Assembly (NCBI GenBank): GCA_030549775.1
Contig: CM060175.1
Span: 64,097,245 to 64,161,244 of the forward strand
Length of the DNA stretch: 64,000 nt
Direction of reading: 5' to 3'
Origin: Tamarix chinensis
Lineage: Eukaryota; Streptophyta; Magnoliopsida; Caryophyllales; Tamaricaceae
Below are positions 47,401-59,529 of this stretch, one piece after another (position 1 is the first letter of the stretch; each line of letters opens with the position of its first letter). Made by a program: the position numbers and the translations under genes. The notes beneath the pieces are model-generated. The model searched no databases, had not been told where the DNA came from, and saw only the letters and a program-made list of their open reading frames with translations.

Positions 47401-50400
47401 CCTACTAATTTTCGGGCATTCATGAACGAGGTGTTCAAGCCTTTCTTGAGGAAGTTTGTACTAGTGTTATTTGATGATATTCTAATTTTCAGCTCAAGTA
47501 TGGAGGAGCATGTGTAGCACCTTAAGATGGAGACGGAGGTGCTGCGGCGACATTCATTGTTTATGAATGCTAAGATTTGTTTGGGTAATGGGTACTCAAA
47601 TACCTGGGGCACATTAGTTCAGCCAAGGTGGTGGCTGTAGACCCTTCTACAATTAGTGCTATGGTGGACTAGTCCACTCCCAACAATCTGAAGGAGTTAC
47701 AGGGATTCTATGGTCTTATAGGATATTATCAGAAATTTGTGAAGGGGTATGGACAGATTGCAGCACCCCTAATGGCTCAGCATAAGAAGGATTGCTTCGG
47801 GTGGAATCAAGAAGCTCAAGCTGCCTTTGAGGCTTTGAAGTGCACCATGACCAATGTACCAATATTGGCATTGCCCCACTTCCAACAATCTTTTGTGATC
47901 GAAACAAGCGCCTTAGGAACGGGTATAGGTGTTGTGCAAATGCAAGGGCGGCGACCCATTGTGTATTTTAGTCAGGCCGTAGGGTAAAAGGCACGAATGA
48001 AGTTAGTCTGCGAACTTGAGCTTATGGCCGTAGTGTTGGCTATGCAACGATGGAGACCATATCTTATGGGGCAGAATTTCTTGGTTCGCACTAATCAATA
48101 AAGTCTGAAATACTTGTTAGATCAGCGGTTGGTAGGGGAGGAACACCAAAATTGGGCTTCAAAGCTTTGAATTATAATTTTGATATAGCATATCGTCTCG
48201 GGTGTGAAAACAAAGTAGCCGATGTGTTGTCAAGGAAGGAACTGTCTACTATTTCCGTGGGTTGGTACCAATGATGGGGTGAGTTGCAAGTTGAAATTGA
48301 TGCATATTTGACCGTTGGGCCTATCAAGGAGGCACTCTAGACGACACTTGATGTGTTTCTAGATTACACACTATGCCAAGGAAATTTGCTTTATAAGGGG
48401 CGTCTGGTATTTCCAGCCACCTCCATTTTCATTCCCTGATTGTTGGAAGAATATCACGGTGGGGTAGTAGGGGGAATTCTGGGGTGTTGAAGGCCTTCCA
48501 CCAAATGTCCCGAGATGTTTTTTGGCCGGGAATGAGGAAGCAAGTGCACCGCCATGTGGCAGCCTTTGATATTTGTTAGAAGAATAAATCGTTGGCATTG
48601 TCTCCCGTTGGCCTGTTGCAGCCCCTGCCCTTGCTGGAGCAAGTATGGGATGAAATTTCAATGGACTTCATTTAGGGACTGCCTCGGGGGTACACTTGTG
48701 TGTTCGTGGTGGTGGATCGATTATCCAATTATGCACATTTTGTTCTGCTGAAGCATCCTTTCACAGCCCAGATGGTAGCTGCAGTTTTTGTCAAAGAGAT
48801 TGTGCAACTGCATGTCTTTCCCAGAGCTATTATTTCCGATCGGGACAAGGTATTCCTCAACCATTTCTAGCGTGAGTTGTTCAAGCTACAAGGCACCTCT
48901 TTAAGGTATAGCTTAGCTTGTCATCTGCAGATGGATGGGCATACCGAGGTAATCAACCACAGCCTGGAGACATACTTTAGTTGCTTTAGCTATGACAAAC
49001 CACAGCAGTGGGTTAAGTGGCTTCCTTGGGCTGAATTTTGGTATAATTCTTCTTATCACTCATCCATCCCCACCACACCATTCTAGGCTCTTTACAACAG
49101 GCCTCCACCTTCCCTGGTTAGGTATGTTGATGGGCACACACTGCTGGCTGCTGTTGATCAGGAGTTGAGGGATCGGGATCTAATGCTGGCTGAATTAAAA
49201 TACCATCTGGAGCGCTCCTAGAGAATCATGAAGGCTTCACCTGATAAAGGAGGCGTCATTTGGATTTCAAAGTAGGAGACTGGACATATGTCAAGCTCAA
49301 ACCTTACTGCCACAAATCCTTGGCAAAATGCCTCAACTAGAAGCTGTCACCAAGATACTTTGGGTTGTATCATGTGGCTTCAAGGGTGGGCAAGGTAGCC
49401 TATCTGCTGGAGTTACTGGACAATGTATGGATCCACTCGGTCTTTCACATTTCCATGCTAAAATTATCAGTGGGAGATCATGCTCGAATTCAACCCTTTC
49501 CATTGGCTCTCTTGAAGACTTAGAATGGAGGGTTGAGCCAAGTGAAGTGTTAGCTGTCCGTTATAACTCTAAGGGGGTGTTGGAGGTATTGATCCAGTAG
49601 CAAGATCTCCCGGAGTTTGAGGTGACTTGGGAGGAGTTTGAAGTGCTGAATGCTCAATTCCCTGCTTTCCATCTCGAGGAAAAGGTAAAACTATTAGGGG
49701 AAGGTATTGATAAGCCACCAGTCAAATACACCCATGTGCGTAGAAAGTCCACTAAGGATGGTTTCCTTGGGGCGGCAAATACAGGATGATTTTACCCAGT
49801 TAGTTGTCAGTTGCGAGGGCTCTTGAGAGATTGCTGTTAGTACTTTGTTATTTTCCCAGTTTGTTAGAAGGGTTGGTTTGGCAAGGAAGGGAGTTTTATG
49901 AGAGGGGGCGTCCAGGACCTCAGATCCCTGGAATACCTTCATTCTGTCTATCAATACAATCACCACCATTTTCTTTTCTCTTAATCGTTCGATTCTTGTG
50001 ATTATAGTGCCTGTGGTTCTAATAGGATATTATCGTGACAGTTTGGTCTGCATCAAGTTTTATGAGACTGCCTTGCCTTTGATAGTATTTCATCAATTCT
50101 TCAATCTAGGGTGCATTGTGAGGAGCTTCCATATAGTTGATACTGCCGTAGGATTATAATTGATTTCTTCAATCTAGGGTGCACAAAGATAGAGATGAGA
50201 AGGAAGGGAAAGTGAAGGAGAAACTTGGAAATGTGAACTTCTAAAGGAATTAAAAATTAGGGTCATATTGATAAATATATGTATCCCTGCATTCAATTAT
50301 ATACTTATATAATGGCTGACTAAAAGATAATTTGTCCGTAATAAATAATTGGACATAACATCTTAAACATGTTAACTTTATGCAATAATTATTATAACAT

Positions 50401-52902
50401 GTTATTTATGATTATTACAAGTTTGGTTAATAACGCAAGCTTAGGTTTTAGAGTTAGAGGTACAAGTGATAGCTTTTTGTTTACAATTAAAAGTAAGTTA
50501 AATCTCATACAAAGTATAATCAAAACTAGTTATAAACAAGAACCTACCATGAAGAGTTGCTGAAAATTTAAGTCCGCAAAATGTTCTCAAAAGGGGAAAA
50601 AAATAAGCTTTAGGATCTGTTTGGTATGGAGGTAATAGGAGGGGAAAAGTTAGTCTGTATATATATATATATATATATCTTAAATAGTCAATTTGAATTG
50701 AAATACTTTTTTCAGAAAAATACCCATTTTGGATCTTTGTTTGAACTTAAATGGGTATTTCTTAGAAAATGTTTCATCATTTCTAAATATACTATTCATG
50801 AAATGTAAAATTTGGGGGTATATTTTACACTCCTATTATCCTCATACCAAAAGAGCACTTAGTGAGGATTTTGTGCAACCAGGTCTTCAAAATTTGTGAC
50901 AGTAGAGTTAGTTTTGTTTATTTGCTTTGCTTGCCATATAATTTTCTTTAAGGCACTAAATTATGGATGCACCTTTGGTTTGCTTATAGATTGCACTTGG
51001 TGTTCTCATCTCCTAAGCATCTTATGGTAGCTGGAGGAGCCATCATTGTCATGGAGATTCTGTACCAGATGGACTTTTCTTTGCTGGGGTTCCTTTTGTG
51101 TTGTGCAATATTGGGGCTTGGTATGAATTCTTTTCTCTTACTGCAATGTTAAGAGATCTCTTCCGGCGTTAATTTACTGACTCAAAGAACTGGAGTAAGC
51201 AATTGTCCTTGATAGAGGAGATGACTCCGAGAAACACAAGAAAATTATTTCTTCCAATATGTACCATTGCACCTTGGCGGCCACTTTTGTTCTTGATAAA
51301 AATGTCAATTTGCTAATCTAAAAGATATGGTTACTGTCATAGAAAAATAGTTACAACCCCAGTATGAGTCATCATTGACAGCCTCACCTCTACTAGCTTG
51401 TAGGTTAGTAGTTGATTGTTTCCGAGAAATCTGCAAATGCTGACAGGGAGTCAAATGATACCCAAATTTTTGGTCTTAACCACTTTACTAGAGCCTCTTT
51501 GGTGAATGGTAAGCAGTATGAGCATCCAAATTCAGGGCAGTTGCTGCTGTAGTGATAGTTCCAGACTGATCAATTGAAGCATAAAAACTGGAAAACTTTT
51601 TCAATAGACGAAGACTCCAGAAAGTCCCTGAAAATCGGGACTGCTTAAAATCCTCGAGTATGACGGGACAATAATAATGAAAACATATCATTTGTCAGGA
51701 ATTGCAGTCTGTACGTGAGTCATGAGCCAACAATGCTCAACTCGTTAGGTATTTTCTTCATTCTTGAAAGATTTTTAATTTTCTTTCCACATGGTCCTAA
51801 AAATAGCATGCAGCACAATCACTCTTTCCTCTTCTGTTACCTTTCTCCTGAAAAGAACATGCCAGGCATAAAAATTGAGCAAGACTGAACCCAGATAACT
51901 ACGAGATATTTTTAAGCCAACTGCCATGATTTTTACAAAACAGCAAATTGTGGATGTCTTTGCTCTTTTTTGAGGGTTATCATTCCTTATCAGAGTCTTA
52001 AGCAGCATCACATTACTTTCAAATTTGGCATCATTTGGATGGCTGCATATACGTTGAGATTATGTTCTTACTGCACGATTTTGTTTTGACTTTGTCCTTG
52101 CATTATATACCAGAACTTCAGTTAGTACTGTGTATGCAAGTTAAATACCATTTTAGTCCTTCTAGAATATATATTTTTTCTATTTTGGTTGGTCCATGAA
52201 TAAAAAAAAATATTCATTTTAGTCCCTCTGGATTTCATTTTTCATTCAAATTAGTACTTTAATTAGGGGTCAAAATAGATAAAGTTGGATTATAGAAGGA
52301 CTAACTTGAATGAAAAAGAAATCTACATGACAAATGATTTTTTTCTCTTATTCAAGGACCAAAATATAAAAAACATACATTTAAAAGGACAAAAATAGTA
52401 TTTAACTCGTGTGTATGCCATATTTTCATGTTTGCATTATACCAATATTTGTCATTTTAGGCTTTAAATTAATCATGCTTATAAGGAATGACGGTGTGTA
52501 TAATAGTTAAAAGAGAGACTGGAATTAAAAATGAGAAACATGTCATCGACTGGTTGCCCTTGATGTGTTAGCTCTTATGTCTGTTTATGGATATTTATAA
52601 TTTACTGCATTTCCTTGCATGTTTCATGTTTCTTTGTAAGAGATACATAATATCTGGCTCTTAATGCATGATGTTTATGGAGTCCCCTTCACTCTTCAGT
52701 TTCTTGTTTACTCACATGTTTTGACCAAGTAAAATATCTACTTTTGCTCTCTTCTATCTCATCATGATGAAATGGAAATAATTTTTCAGGAATACATGAA
52801 GCCACTTCTTTGGAACATGGTAGAAGAGATTCATCACTGACTGCAGATCTATCCGAGGGGTCTTTGGAGGACAATATTCAGATTTCCTCCCTTCCTACCT
52901 GA
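38481..52902 (+). CDS. multi-pass membrane protein like the N-terminal half of zinc transporter MTP12/ZnT5
   Basis: Ten exons with GT-AG introns and matching phases: 38481-38542, 40251-40443, 40552-40637, 43778-43859, 44229-44326, 44461-44584, 44692-44778, 44961-45073, 50990-51120, 52790-52902. They give 362 residues with nine or ten hydrophobic segments. Examples are a [20 protein letters not shown] segment (about 50-70), [14 protein letters not shown] (about 93-106), [18 protein letters not shown] (about 117-134), [20 protein letters not shown], and [20 protein letters not shown]. From memory the closest relatives are plant MTP12 proteins, Golgi zinc transporters that pair with MTP5. Their N-terminal membrane half precedes a CDF zinc-transport domain. 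That CDF domain is not found downstream, so zinc transport cannot be claimed. Exon 5 has an in-frame TAG (44316-44318), and its donor at 44327 is weak. The product ends [10 protein letters not shown]. Most likely a truncated paralogue or a decaying gene; an EamA-like carrier is an alternative. Confidence 0.6.
40660..42745. repeat. cluster of four LTR-like repeats in intron 3
   Basis: A unit of about 200 bp occurs three times direct (about 40680-40925, 41890-42080, 42545-42740) and once inverted (about 42190-42445). All contain the phrases CCAAATAGGTGG, TTTGGAAGTA, GGTCATCATA and CTCAAG.TTGGTA in that order. At the edge of the inverted copy CATTTGGTATTAGATCATTT (about 42427) looks like a tRNA-Met primer site. 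Its reverse, GCTATGATGCCAAATGAATG, borders the second copy. The cluster fits small LTR elements (TRIM-like) that inserted into one another. No coding capacity is seen. Confidence 0.55.
45693..46046 (+). repeat. 5' LTR of the intronic gypsy element (354 bp)
   Basis: Begins TGATAAGCCACTGG and ends TTTTAACA. It aligns over most of its length with 49708-50024, including AATACCTTCATTCT.TCTATC and the shared tail GATTCTTGTGATTATAGTGC. Confidence 0.85.
46050..46061 (+). other. primer-binding site, tRNA-iMet type
   Basis: TGGTATTAGAGC, one mismatch from TGGTATCAGAGC, three bases after the LTR end. Confidence 0.8.
46074..46900 (+). pseudogene. gag of the intronic gypsy element
   Basis: The start ATG at 46074 opens a 98-residue frame with a probable coiled coil (repeated E/L/V heptads up to about residue 65) followed by a Ser/Pro/Glu-rich linker. 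After a stop the conserved gag core continues in other frames. It contains [17 protein letters not shown], then [12 protein letters not shown], then [20 protein letters not shown] and [12 protein letters not shown], which match the plant gypsy Gag family. The zinc-knuckle region is missing. Confidence 0.75.
47370..48250 (+). pseudogene. RT (C-terminal half) and RNase H of the intronic gypsy element
   Basis: Opens with [20 protein letters not shown], then the catalytic box LFDDILIFS (FDD codons 47470-47478; the family usually has YxDD and the F-type variant occurs). [21 protein letters not shown] segment follows. RNase H shows [15 protein letters not shown], where the first catalytic Asp (usually ETDAS) is lost, [10 protein letters not shown], and [20 protein letters not shown]. 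Stops and a frameshift near 47590 interrupt it. Confidence 0.8.
48250..49690 (+). pseudogene. integrase with C-terminal chromodomain
   Basis: The zinc-binding part is partly kept (YHGGVVG, then RHVAAFDIC with following KNKSLALSP). The catalytic triad is traceable: D in SMDF (48664-48666), D in IISDRDKVF (48838-48840) and E in TEVIN (48946-48948). The core continues through [20 protein letters not shown]. The chromodomain lies at about 49519-49690: [17 protein letters not shown], stop at 49598-49600 where the family has Trp, then [14 protein letters not shown] and [10 protein letters not shown]. Chromodomains guide such elements to heterochromatin. Many stops sit at Trp or Gln positions. Confidence 0.85.
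49708..50024 (+). repeat. 3' LTR of the intronic gypsy element (317 bp)
   Basis: Begins TGATAAGCCACCAG after a purine-rich tract (AGGGGAAGG) and ends GTGGTTCTAATA. Confidence 0.85.
50658..50679. repeat. (AT)n microsatellite in intron 8
   Basis: Uninterrupted TA dinucleotides of about 22 bp. Confidence 0.9.
51121..52789 (+). other. intron 9, with a weak LINE-like stretch
   Basis: No clear gene. On the minus strand 52011-51488 holds two open frames. The first has a basic/aromatic stretch ending ...[12 protein letters not shown] that faintly recalls the tail of LINE zinc-binding domains (xxxIWKERN). This is too weak for a firm call. Confidence 0.25.
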
Positions 52903-53540
52903 GGTATGTTAATTCCTGCTTTAGTTGTCAAATAGTTCTAATTCACTTGTTCGTTGTTTTGTATTTACTGTTTCGTTTGTTTATTATATGCTGCATCATT
53001 TTAGAAGTGGAACTCTATTTCCTGCAGACAGTGGAAGTTCGATGACAGTGCAGCTTCTTGTAGATTGAATTATCACCTGCATGAATACTATTTTCATGTG
53101 CTCGGGTGGCAGAGAGCCAAATTAATAGTTGAGCACGAGTGTTTTGCTCACGGTTGGATGATATTAATGTTGTGGAGAATTCTTTCAGAGGTCCGAAGAT
53201 TAGCAGACGTACTGTTCAGCTATGGTTGGAAAGTACGTCACAGTTCGTTCTGCAACATATCTGAAATATCAAGTCTGTGCCCGCATTTTTACTGGGAAGA
53301 CAGCTTTCATTTTATCTCATTTTCCTCGTCCTGTAGTCCCTGATGTACCGTCAGTAATTTTTTTTTTGGGGAATTTTCATACTGAGCAGAATGTCTCTTG
53401 AACTGTACTGACTGCAAATTGTTAAGGTTACGGTCATCAGGAGTATGTTATGTTTGGCTCAATAACATATGCCCATATGGCCATGTAGATGGCGTTTGTG
53501 GATCAATACATATTTGTTTATTTTTTTCTTAATTGGTTTC
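52903..53540 (+). other. 3' untranslated part with a spliced intron
   Basis: The stop TGA (52900-52902) is followed by one base and then a good donor (GAG|GTATGT at 52903/52904). A good acceptor CCTGCAG ends at 53027. Exon sequence from 53028 reads only 13 more codons in frame after the stop before another stop. The transcript end is not determined. Confidence 0.4.
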
Positions 53541-56429
53541 CATGGGTACTCGGTTAGTTGTTTTACATCAATCTGAGTTAGGTTTCCTGGAGTGACAGCC
53601 AGAATGTCTACTGTTGTATCACATGATCACATCGTAGCCCTCTGCAATGGACATGCCCTTTTGTAGCAGGAGTTTGTTAGGACTGCAATTTCTGTCGCCA
53701 AGGATGTCTAGTGAGATTAAAACTGAAATTTCGGAGAAAATTTAACGTGACAGTATTGATGAGCAGAAGAATTACATAGAGATAGAGCTAGGATTTTGTG
53801 GACTTGAACCCTCCTGCTTTATTTTTGATAACAGATTCTCTCTTACACGCACACCATTCAACTAATCTTTTAACAGTGAATTTCCATAAAATTTTGACAG
53901 CAGATTAAAGTCTCGGCAACAAGCCTTTACCCAATGCCTCGTCATGTATTCCCCATAACAGAAAACATGTCAAGGATTTGATTATTGACTTACCAGCACT
54001 CTTTCTCCCCTTGAATTTTCACCTTGTCCAGCGGGGCACCACTGTTCACTCATCTTAAATTTCTCCTAGATGCTTCAGAATTCAGGTAATTCCTTTCACT
54101 TCATTTGTACTTCCAAGACTCCTTTAGCATTCGTTTGGAAAAAAAAAGGAAGAAAGAAAGAAAGAAAGAGAAACCTCCTTTAACATAGTCCTTCCATTGA
54201 TTCTAGTTCCACCTTCCAATCCAATTCTTTGACGAGGACAGTGGAAAAGGTTGGACACTGTTGCGAATAGAAATGGGAATTGGATGGGTTGAATCATACG
54301 TTGATTGAGCTATTTTAATTTTGGATAAATTTAGGTCATTTTATTGGATTGGACACGATTGGTTTTGATTTGAATAGCTTCAAAGTCGGATAATTTCAAA
54401 TCATTCTATTATACTAGATCAGGTTGAATTGAGAATGGATGGATTCAGATTCAGGCAAGTTTGAATCATTTTACTTTTGGTTTAATTATGGTTTGAGTTT
54501 AGATAAATTAAGATTGTTCTACTTTTAGGTTTAGGTTTGGATCGGATTTGGGTCATGTTCGTGCCGATTTTTCCTATTTCAATATGTACCAGGTCTAATT
54601 ATTTCAAGCTTGGTCATTTTCGTTTATTTCATTTTTCGAGTTTGATTGTATTGGATTCAAACCTTTGAAAATTTTCATCATTATTTTATCTTTGGATGGT
54701 GGTAGTAGTAGTAGTAACAGCATCATCAATTACATTAAATGACAAAATTAATGATAACAATAGTAACAATAGTATAATAGTAATTAAATGCATGGTAATA
54801 TTAATAGTATAACAACAACAATAATAATATAACAATAACAACATCAACAATAATAGCAACGAATTGATTTTTTTATAATTATGATTATATCATATCATAT
54901 CCAATCATGATATTGTAGGATGTTCTACAATAAAAAAAGATGTATATTGCTTTAACTTGGGTTAGTGATTTTTTTATTGCTATTGAATGAAGAAATTTAT
55001 GTTTGAGGTGTATTAATTTCTCTTAGTCCATTAATACTTAATTGAGGGTAGGACACCATGTGTTATATGCTAACTTTCTTTATTCAGTACATTGCTCCAC
55101 GAGCATTTTTTGAAATAATATTGATACATGTGCAATCTACTCTTGATACATTAGTGTTTTTAGGGCCTATTATTTTTATCCTAAATCCAAAATTTATAAG
55201 AATAGTGATAATACTCATAGAAAAATATTAATTATGATATTAATTATATTAAAGTAGTAATAATAACTTATTAAAAATTTTATTTAACTTCAAATCACAT
55301 CACATTAGCAAAAATAAATTGAAGAGAAGAACTTTTTAGACTTTTTTCTATATTTTGTCTCTTTTGATAATAGAGGTGCTAGCTTGAACTACCACCAATC
55401 TATGGTAAACCTACTACTTTAAATCATATGGGTATGTTTAGTGAACTGTGTATAAGATTTTATCTTTCACTCATAAATGGAATAATCAAGTATTATAAAT
55501 TAATATTAAAATAATTATGATTTTATTAAAAATCTCAGGCCGAGAGACTTTTTATGTTTATAGTTTTTGGGTTATATTGAATTTCGGATGAGCATCAGGT
55601 CAGGTCAGATCATATCTATTTCGGGTTTATAATTTCTCAGATGATATCACATATCAGTCAAACGTCGGGTCAATTAGTTTTAGATTCATAATTACTTGGA
55701 TCATATTAGATATTGATCAGATATTGTTTTAGATCAAATGAATTTTAGATTCACAATTTCTCAGACAAATTGTATCATTTGACGTTAATTATTTTGAGTT
55801 AGATAAACTTTTTTCGATTCTAATTGTGAGTCCCTTGGGCATTTTTCAACATCAGTTCATAGAAGACCATATGGAAGGGCATTTCCTTAGGTAATTCCAG
55901 TTGACGTACCATTATTCCTATTTTAACTAGTGTTTTAAATATCTCATTGAAAATTGATTCGGTGCAATAGCCGATATGCAGTCCAAATGGTCCGGCCATA
56001 AATTGATCAAAAATTTATTTCATTTGAAAAATTGATTGGTATAATATTAATATAACCTGATCCAATCCTAGTTCAACTGGGTCCCTTGTCCTTGAATTCA
56101 TTTTTCTTCATGATTAAAATGATGACATTTAGAGTGCATCGGGTAAAAATATATTTTTTTTCTAGTTTTTGGTGGTCGGCATGTAGATTTCAAAATAAGA
56201 TAGTTTTGTACGGGTAGACCTTTTGGTACCCAATCGGACCGACTGATCTAATTCAATTTTTGATTCATTGATCTTAAATGCTAATATGTAATGCTTAAAA
56301 TCATGCCCGTACAACTTCTTCTCATTGTCTTTGTTAGGGATTTACTAATATGAACCCGAGCAATAATTCTTGATAAAAACTCGTTTTACAACAATACTTT
56401 TTCTTTTAAGTTTGGATGATGATAATGAA
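53541..56429. other. AT-rich intergenic sequence with old repeats
   Basis: No gene was found. It holds a GAAA microsatellite (54150-54175), phrase-like repeats of GGATTGG/TTGGATT (54250-54600), CAA/TAA-rich runs (54700-54860), and a possible old MITE (about 55925-56285) whose ends are imperfectly inverted (TTTTAAATATC... and its mirror near 56270). Confidence 0.4.
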
Positions 56430-56752
56430 TAGGGATGAATAAGGTTAAATTTGGTTAAATTTGGCCTTGGACCAAACCAAACTAAATCATATATTTGGTG
56501 GTTTGGAAAATTTTCAATCCAAGCCAAATAATTTTTTGAATGATCAAAACCAAAACATATTAGTAGTTTACAATATGATTTGGTTTACATTTTTTACATA
56601 TTAACTATCAAAAATTAATTACTCTACTTAAAATCACTTTAATATTCTTATAAAAATCAAAACTAATGAAAAATCTATATTAATTATAATTTAAAAATAG
56701 CATTTTTTATTGTAATATCTAATATACTATAACTTACTTAGGTATGGTTATA
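56430..56752. mobile_element. left half of a possible hAT-type MITE, split by a giant LTR
   Basis: Starts TAGGGATGAATAAGG, close to the TAGGGGTGAGCA terminus of a known plant MITE type. It is followed by phrases such as AACCAAACTAAATC and GGTGGTTTGG. The presumed right half is 61671-62116, ending GTGCTCACCTTTA. A target duplication was not confirmed. Confidence 0.3.
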
Positions 56753-57419
56753 TGTTAACACACCCAAAATTCACTATTGAAAATTTCATTTTATTTGAAG
56801 GTTCAACGAAAGCAAGTAAATCAAAACTTGTGAATTTCGGGGATATTATCACCGTGATCAGTATAAGCCCGGCCCCGGCCGGTCTCGTACTACCCACAAG
56901 GCTAAAGAAGAATTAACAACCATCATAATTTAAACTCAAAATAAGGCTTCATAAAAGCATTGAGACATTCATAAGACATAAATTAGAGTACGCGGAAAAG
57001 AGATTACAATTCAGAGTACATAATTAAAATTCCTCAAAAGGAACATAAAAAGTAAATCCAGCCACATCGCTCTTGATCCTTAGGCCAATTCCATGCTCAA
57101 CTCTTAGCCTCGCCTGTTTTCTCGTAAGCATCAAAGTCATCGAAAACAGTATCACCAACCTGCACAAACTTAGAGGACCTTTCTACTTGTGGGAATGAGC
57201 AATACTCATGAAATGGGTGGTCAGTACGCTATGTACAAAATAAGGTAACCATACAACTAATGCCAACACACAAAGGCATATAATACAAGCATGATCATAT
57301 AACAACATACGATAATTACAGATAAGTAAAGGTCAAGCTATAATCCGGATAAAATGATTATTAATTCTCTGATCAACACTCATTTTATACCATGCTTATT
57401 ATCAATCCATACGAGTACG

Positions 57420-57760
57420 GGAACCCCACTATTATAGCTGGTGGATAGGATACATAGGACATACGCTCCTGACCACTATTATTATCGGTGGATTGATCTC
57501 TAGTGCAAAGTGGTCCTGGCCACTATTATTTACTGGTGGATCGGTTTGGCCCCGACTCTCATGTTGTTTCACTGTAAATACTTAGTATCTTTCCTATGCC
57601 TTATCATAATTATGTTTGGTTTGTTGAGCACGGAATCTCCTACTATTATAGCCGATGGATCGAAAACATACAGGACAGAATGCTGTTGACCACTATTATT
57701 GCTGATGGATCGGTCTCCAAGACACCTTGGCACTTGACCACCATCATTAGTCGGTGGATC
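57420..57760 (-). repeat. hairpin subrepeats in the LTR
   Basis: At least five units contain CCACTATTATT...GGTGGATCGG. They correspond, on the other strand, to the CCAC...AATAGTGG units at 230-830 and 20820-21200. Confidence 0.75.
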
Positions 57761-59529
57761 GGTCTGGGCCTAGCTCAACAGTCTTCCTCTTTAAATAGTT
57801 AGTATCTTATTCGTGTTTTATTCGACAAGTTTCACCCTAGACATGCATGTCATACTCCATCTACACTTATCCTCCCAAGAGGGCCCGTCTCATATCTTGA
57901 GACTTCTACACCCCTTAACATACCCCAACATCCTTTCCTTATTCCAATTACTTGCACTAGATGCCCAACTCCTAAGTGTGTGGGTCAAGGCCCACTACCT
58001 TACACCTCCAAGTCCACTCACTGCCTTACCCTAGGGTTTTCACCTGAAACCCTAATTTGGCCTATGTGACCCATCCTTCTCTGCCTCACACAACCAAGGC
58101 TATTTTAACACCCCACACATCACCTCCCTTAGATTCAACCCTCATCATTTCACTTTACTCCCCCAAATACACGTGTGACCACGAAGTCCTAGGTGGCCAC
58201 ACTAAACCCTAGCATCCTTCTTCTCTATATGTCACCCCTCCATTTCTCACCTTCCACTCTTACCTTCCTATGATACCTATACTTACCCTACACATGAAAT
58301 TCCTCCGTCCTCATCTTATACTCCACTCACCCTCAATTATTTTTACTTTCACAACCATCTCAAATTAGGGTTTTCCTCCCAAATCCTAGCTAAGTCTCCC
58401 GTACACCCTGATACTAACCCACGTAATATTTTTCACCCTAAGATTCTAATTACCCAAACAAATCTTCCCTTCCCTTACTTACATCCCAAGACAACTTTTT
58501 CCATGTAAAGATCGTTCCGTGCAGACTCCATCCACCCCATGCAAACTCTCAAAGTTTCCATGCAAAACCCTAGAATTCCCATGCAAACCCTAGAATCTTC
58601 CATGCAAAGTTCACCCACTATTTTATTTCATTCAAAGTCCCCTTTTTATTTTCCCCTTCATGGATCATGAGATTTTAGGTCAATCCCATATCCCTTGGTT
58701 AACTCACTTCCCCTTGGTCAACTCAATTCCCCATTTTTCTTTTTCATCCTTCCACCCCATATCCTTACATTAAATATCCTAGCATGCATGTCCTAAAGGG
58801 CCACATTACATAATATCATAATCAAAACATATACACATTATACACATTCCATAAGAAAACACATGAGCTTATCTCGACTCTAAGCTGCGCTACACATAAA
58901 ATAGTTATAATGATAATCATAAGATACACAACATAATATGGTACATGGCATACACGGCACATATCACACACATGGCTTTAGCTACATCCTTACCTAACAT
59001 GTCATTGGTCTTGGAGTACGCTCCTACACATCCTTAGGGTTTTGACTGGGTTCACCTATAAGAGGGAAAAAACTAAGGATTAATTTCCCTCATATCAAAA
59101 ATACTATTATTTTCTACTTTATTCTAATATGAGGGTTACTATTATTAAAACAAATTTTACAAGTAAAAATAGGGTTTTTATTCTCAAGTTAGCCTACTAG
59201 GTTATTAATAGTCAAAATAGGTTCATGATAAGTATTTATAGCCATATTTATATTATTAAAGCTAATAGCTTTATTACTTCTAATAATAGCAATAATACTA
59301 GTTGTAGCAAAAATAGTGATATTAATAATAATACTAATACTAATACTCATAGTAATAGAAACCCTAGTATTATTAAGGTTAAGGTTAATAATAGGGTTAG
59401 TAATAAAAATAATAATATAATAATAGAAATATCAACAAAAATAATAATATTGCTAAGAATAATACTAATAATAGTAATATTTGCAATAATGATATTTATA
59501 TGAGTAAGGTTTTGAATTCTTTTATAAAA

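Larger units (their letters stand above)
45693..50024 (+). mobile_element. chromodomain-bearing Ty3/gypsy element inserted in intron 8
   Basis: Two similar LTRs (45693-46046 and 49708-50024) flank gag, RT, RNase H, integrase and chromodomain, in the same orientation as the host gene. PBS, domain order and the C-terminal chromodomain identify a chromovirus. The protease and the N-terminal half of RT are gone; an AT-rich stretch (about 47080-47370) lies in their place. Numerous stop codons make it non-functional. A clear target duplication was not found (AGAGA against GGATA). Host splice sites on both sides (45074 and 50989) remain usable. Confidence 0.85.

Noticed and set aside
45688..50029. 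5-bp target duplication for the intronic gypsy element
   Set aside because: AGAGA and GGATA do not match; ends or flanks may have mutated.
51488..52011. LINE-like coding relic in intron 9
   Set aside because: Only a faint resemblance to a LINE tail; no Cys/His pattern or poly(A) tract was found.
53065..53343. 92-codon open frame as a last protein exon
   Set aside because: It is not in phase with the upstream coding exon, which ends at a stop; treated as 3' untranslated sequence.
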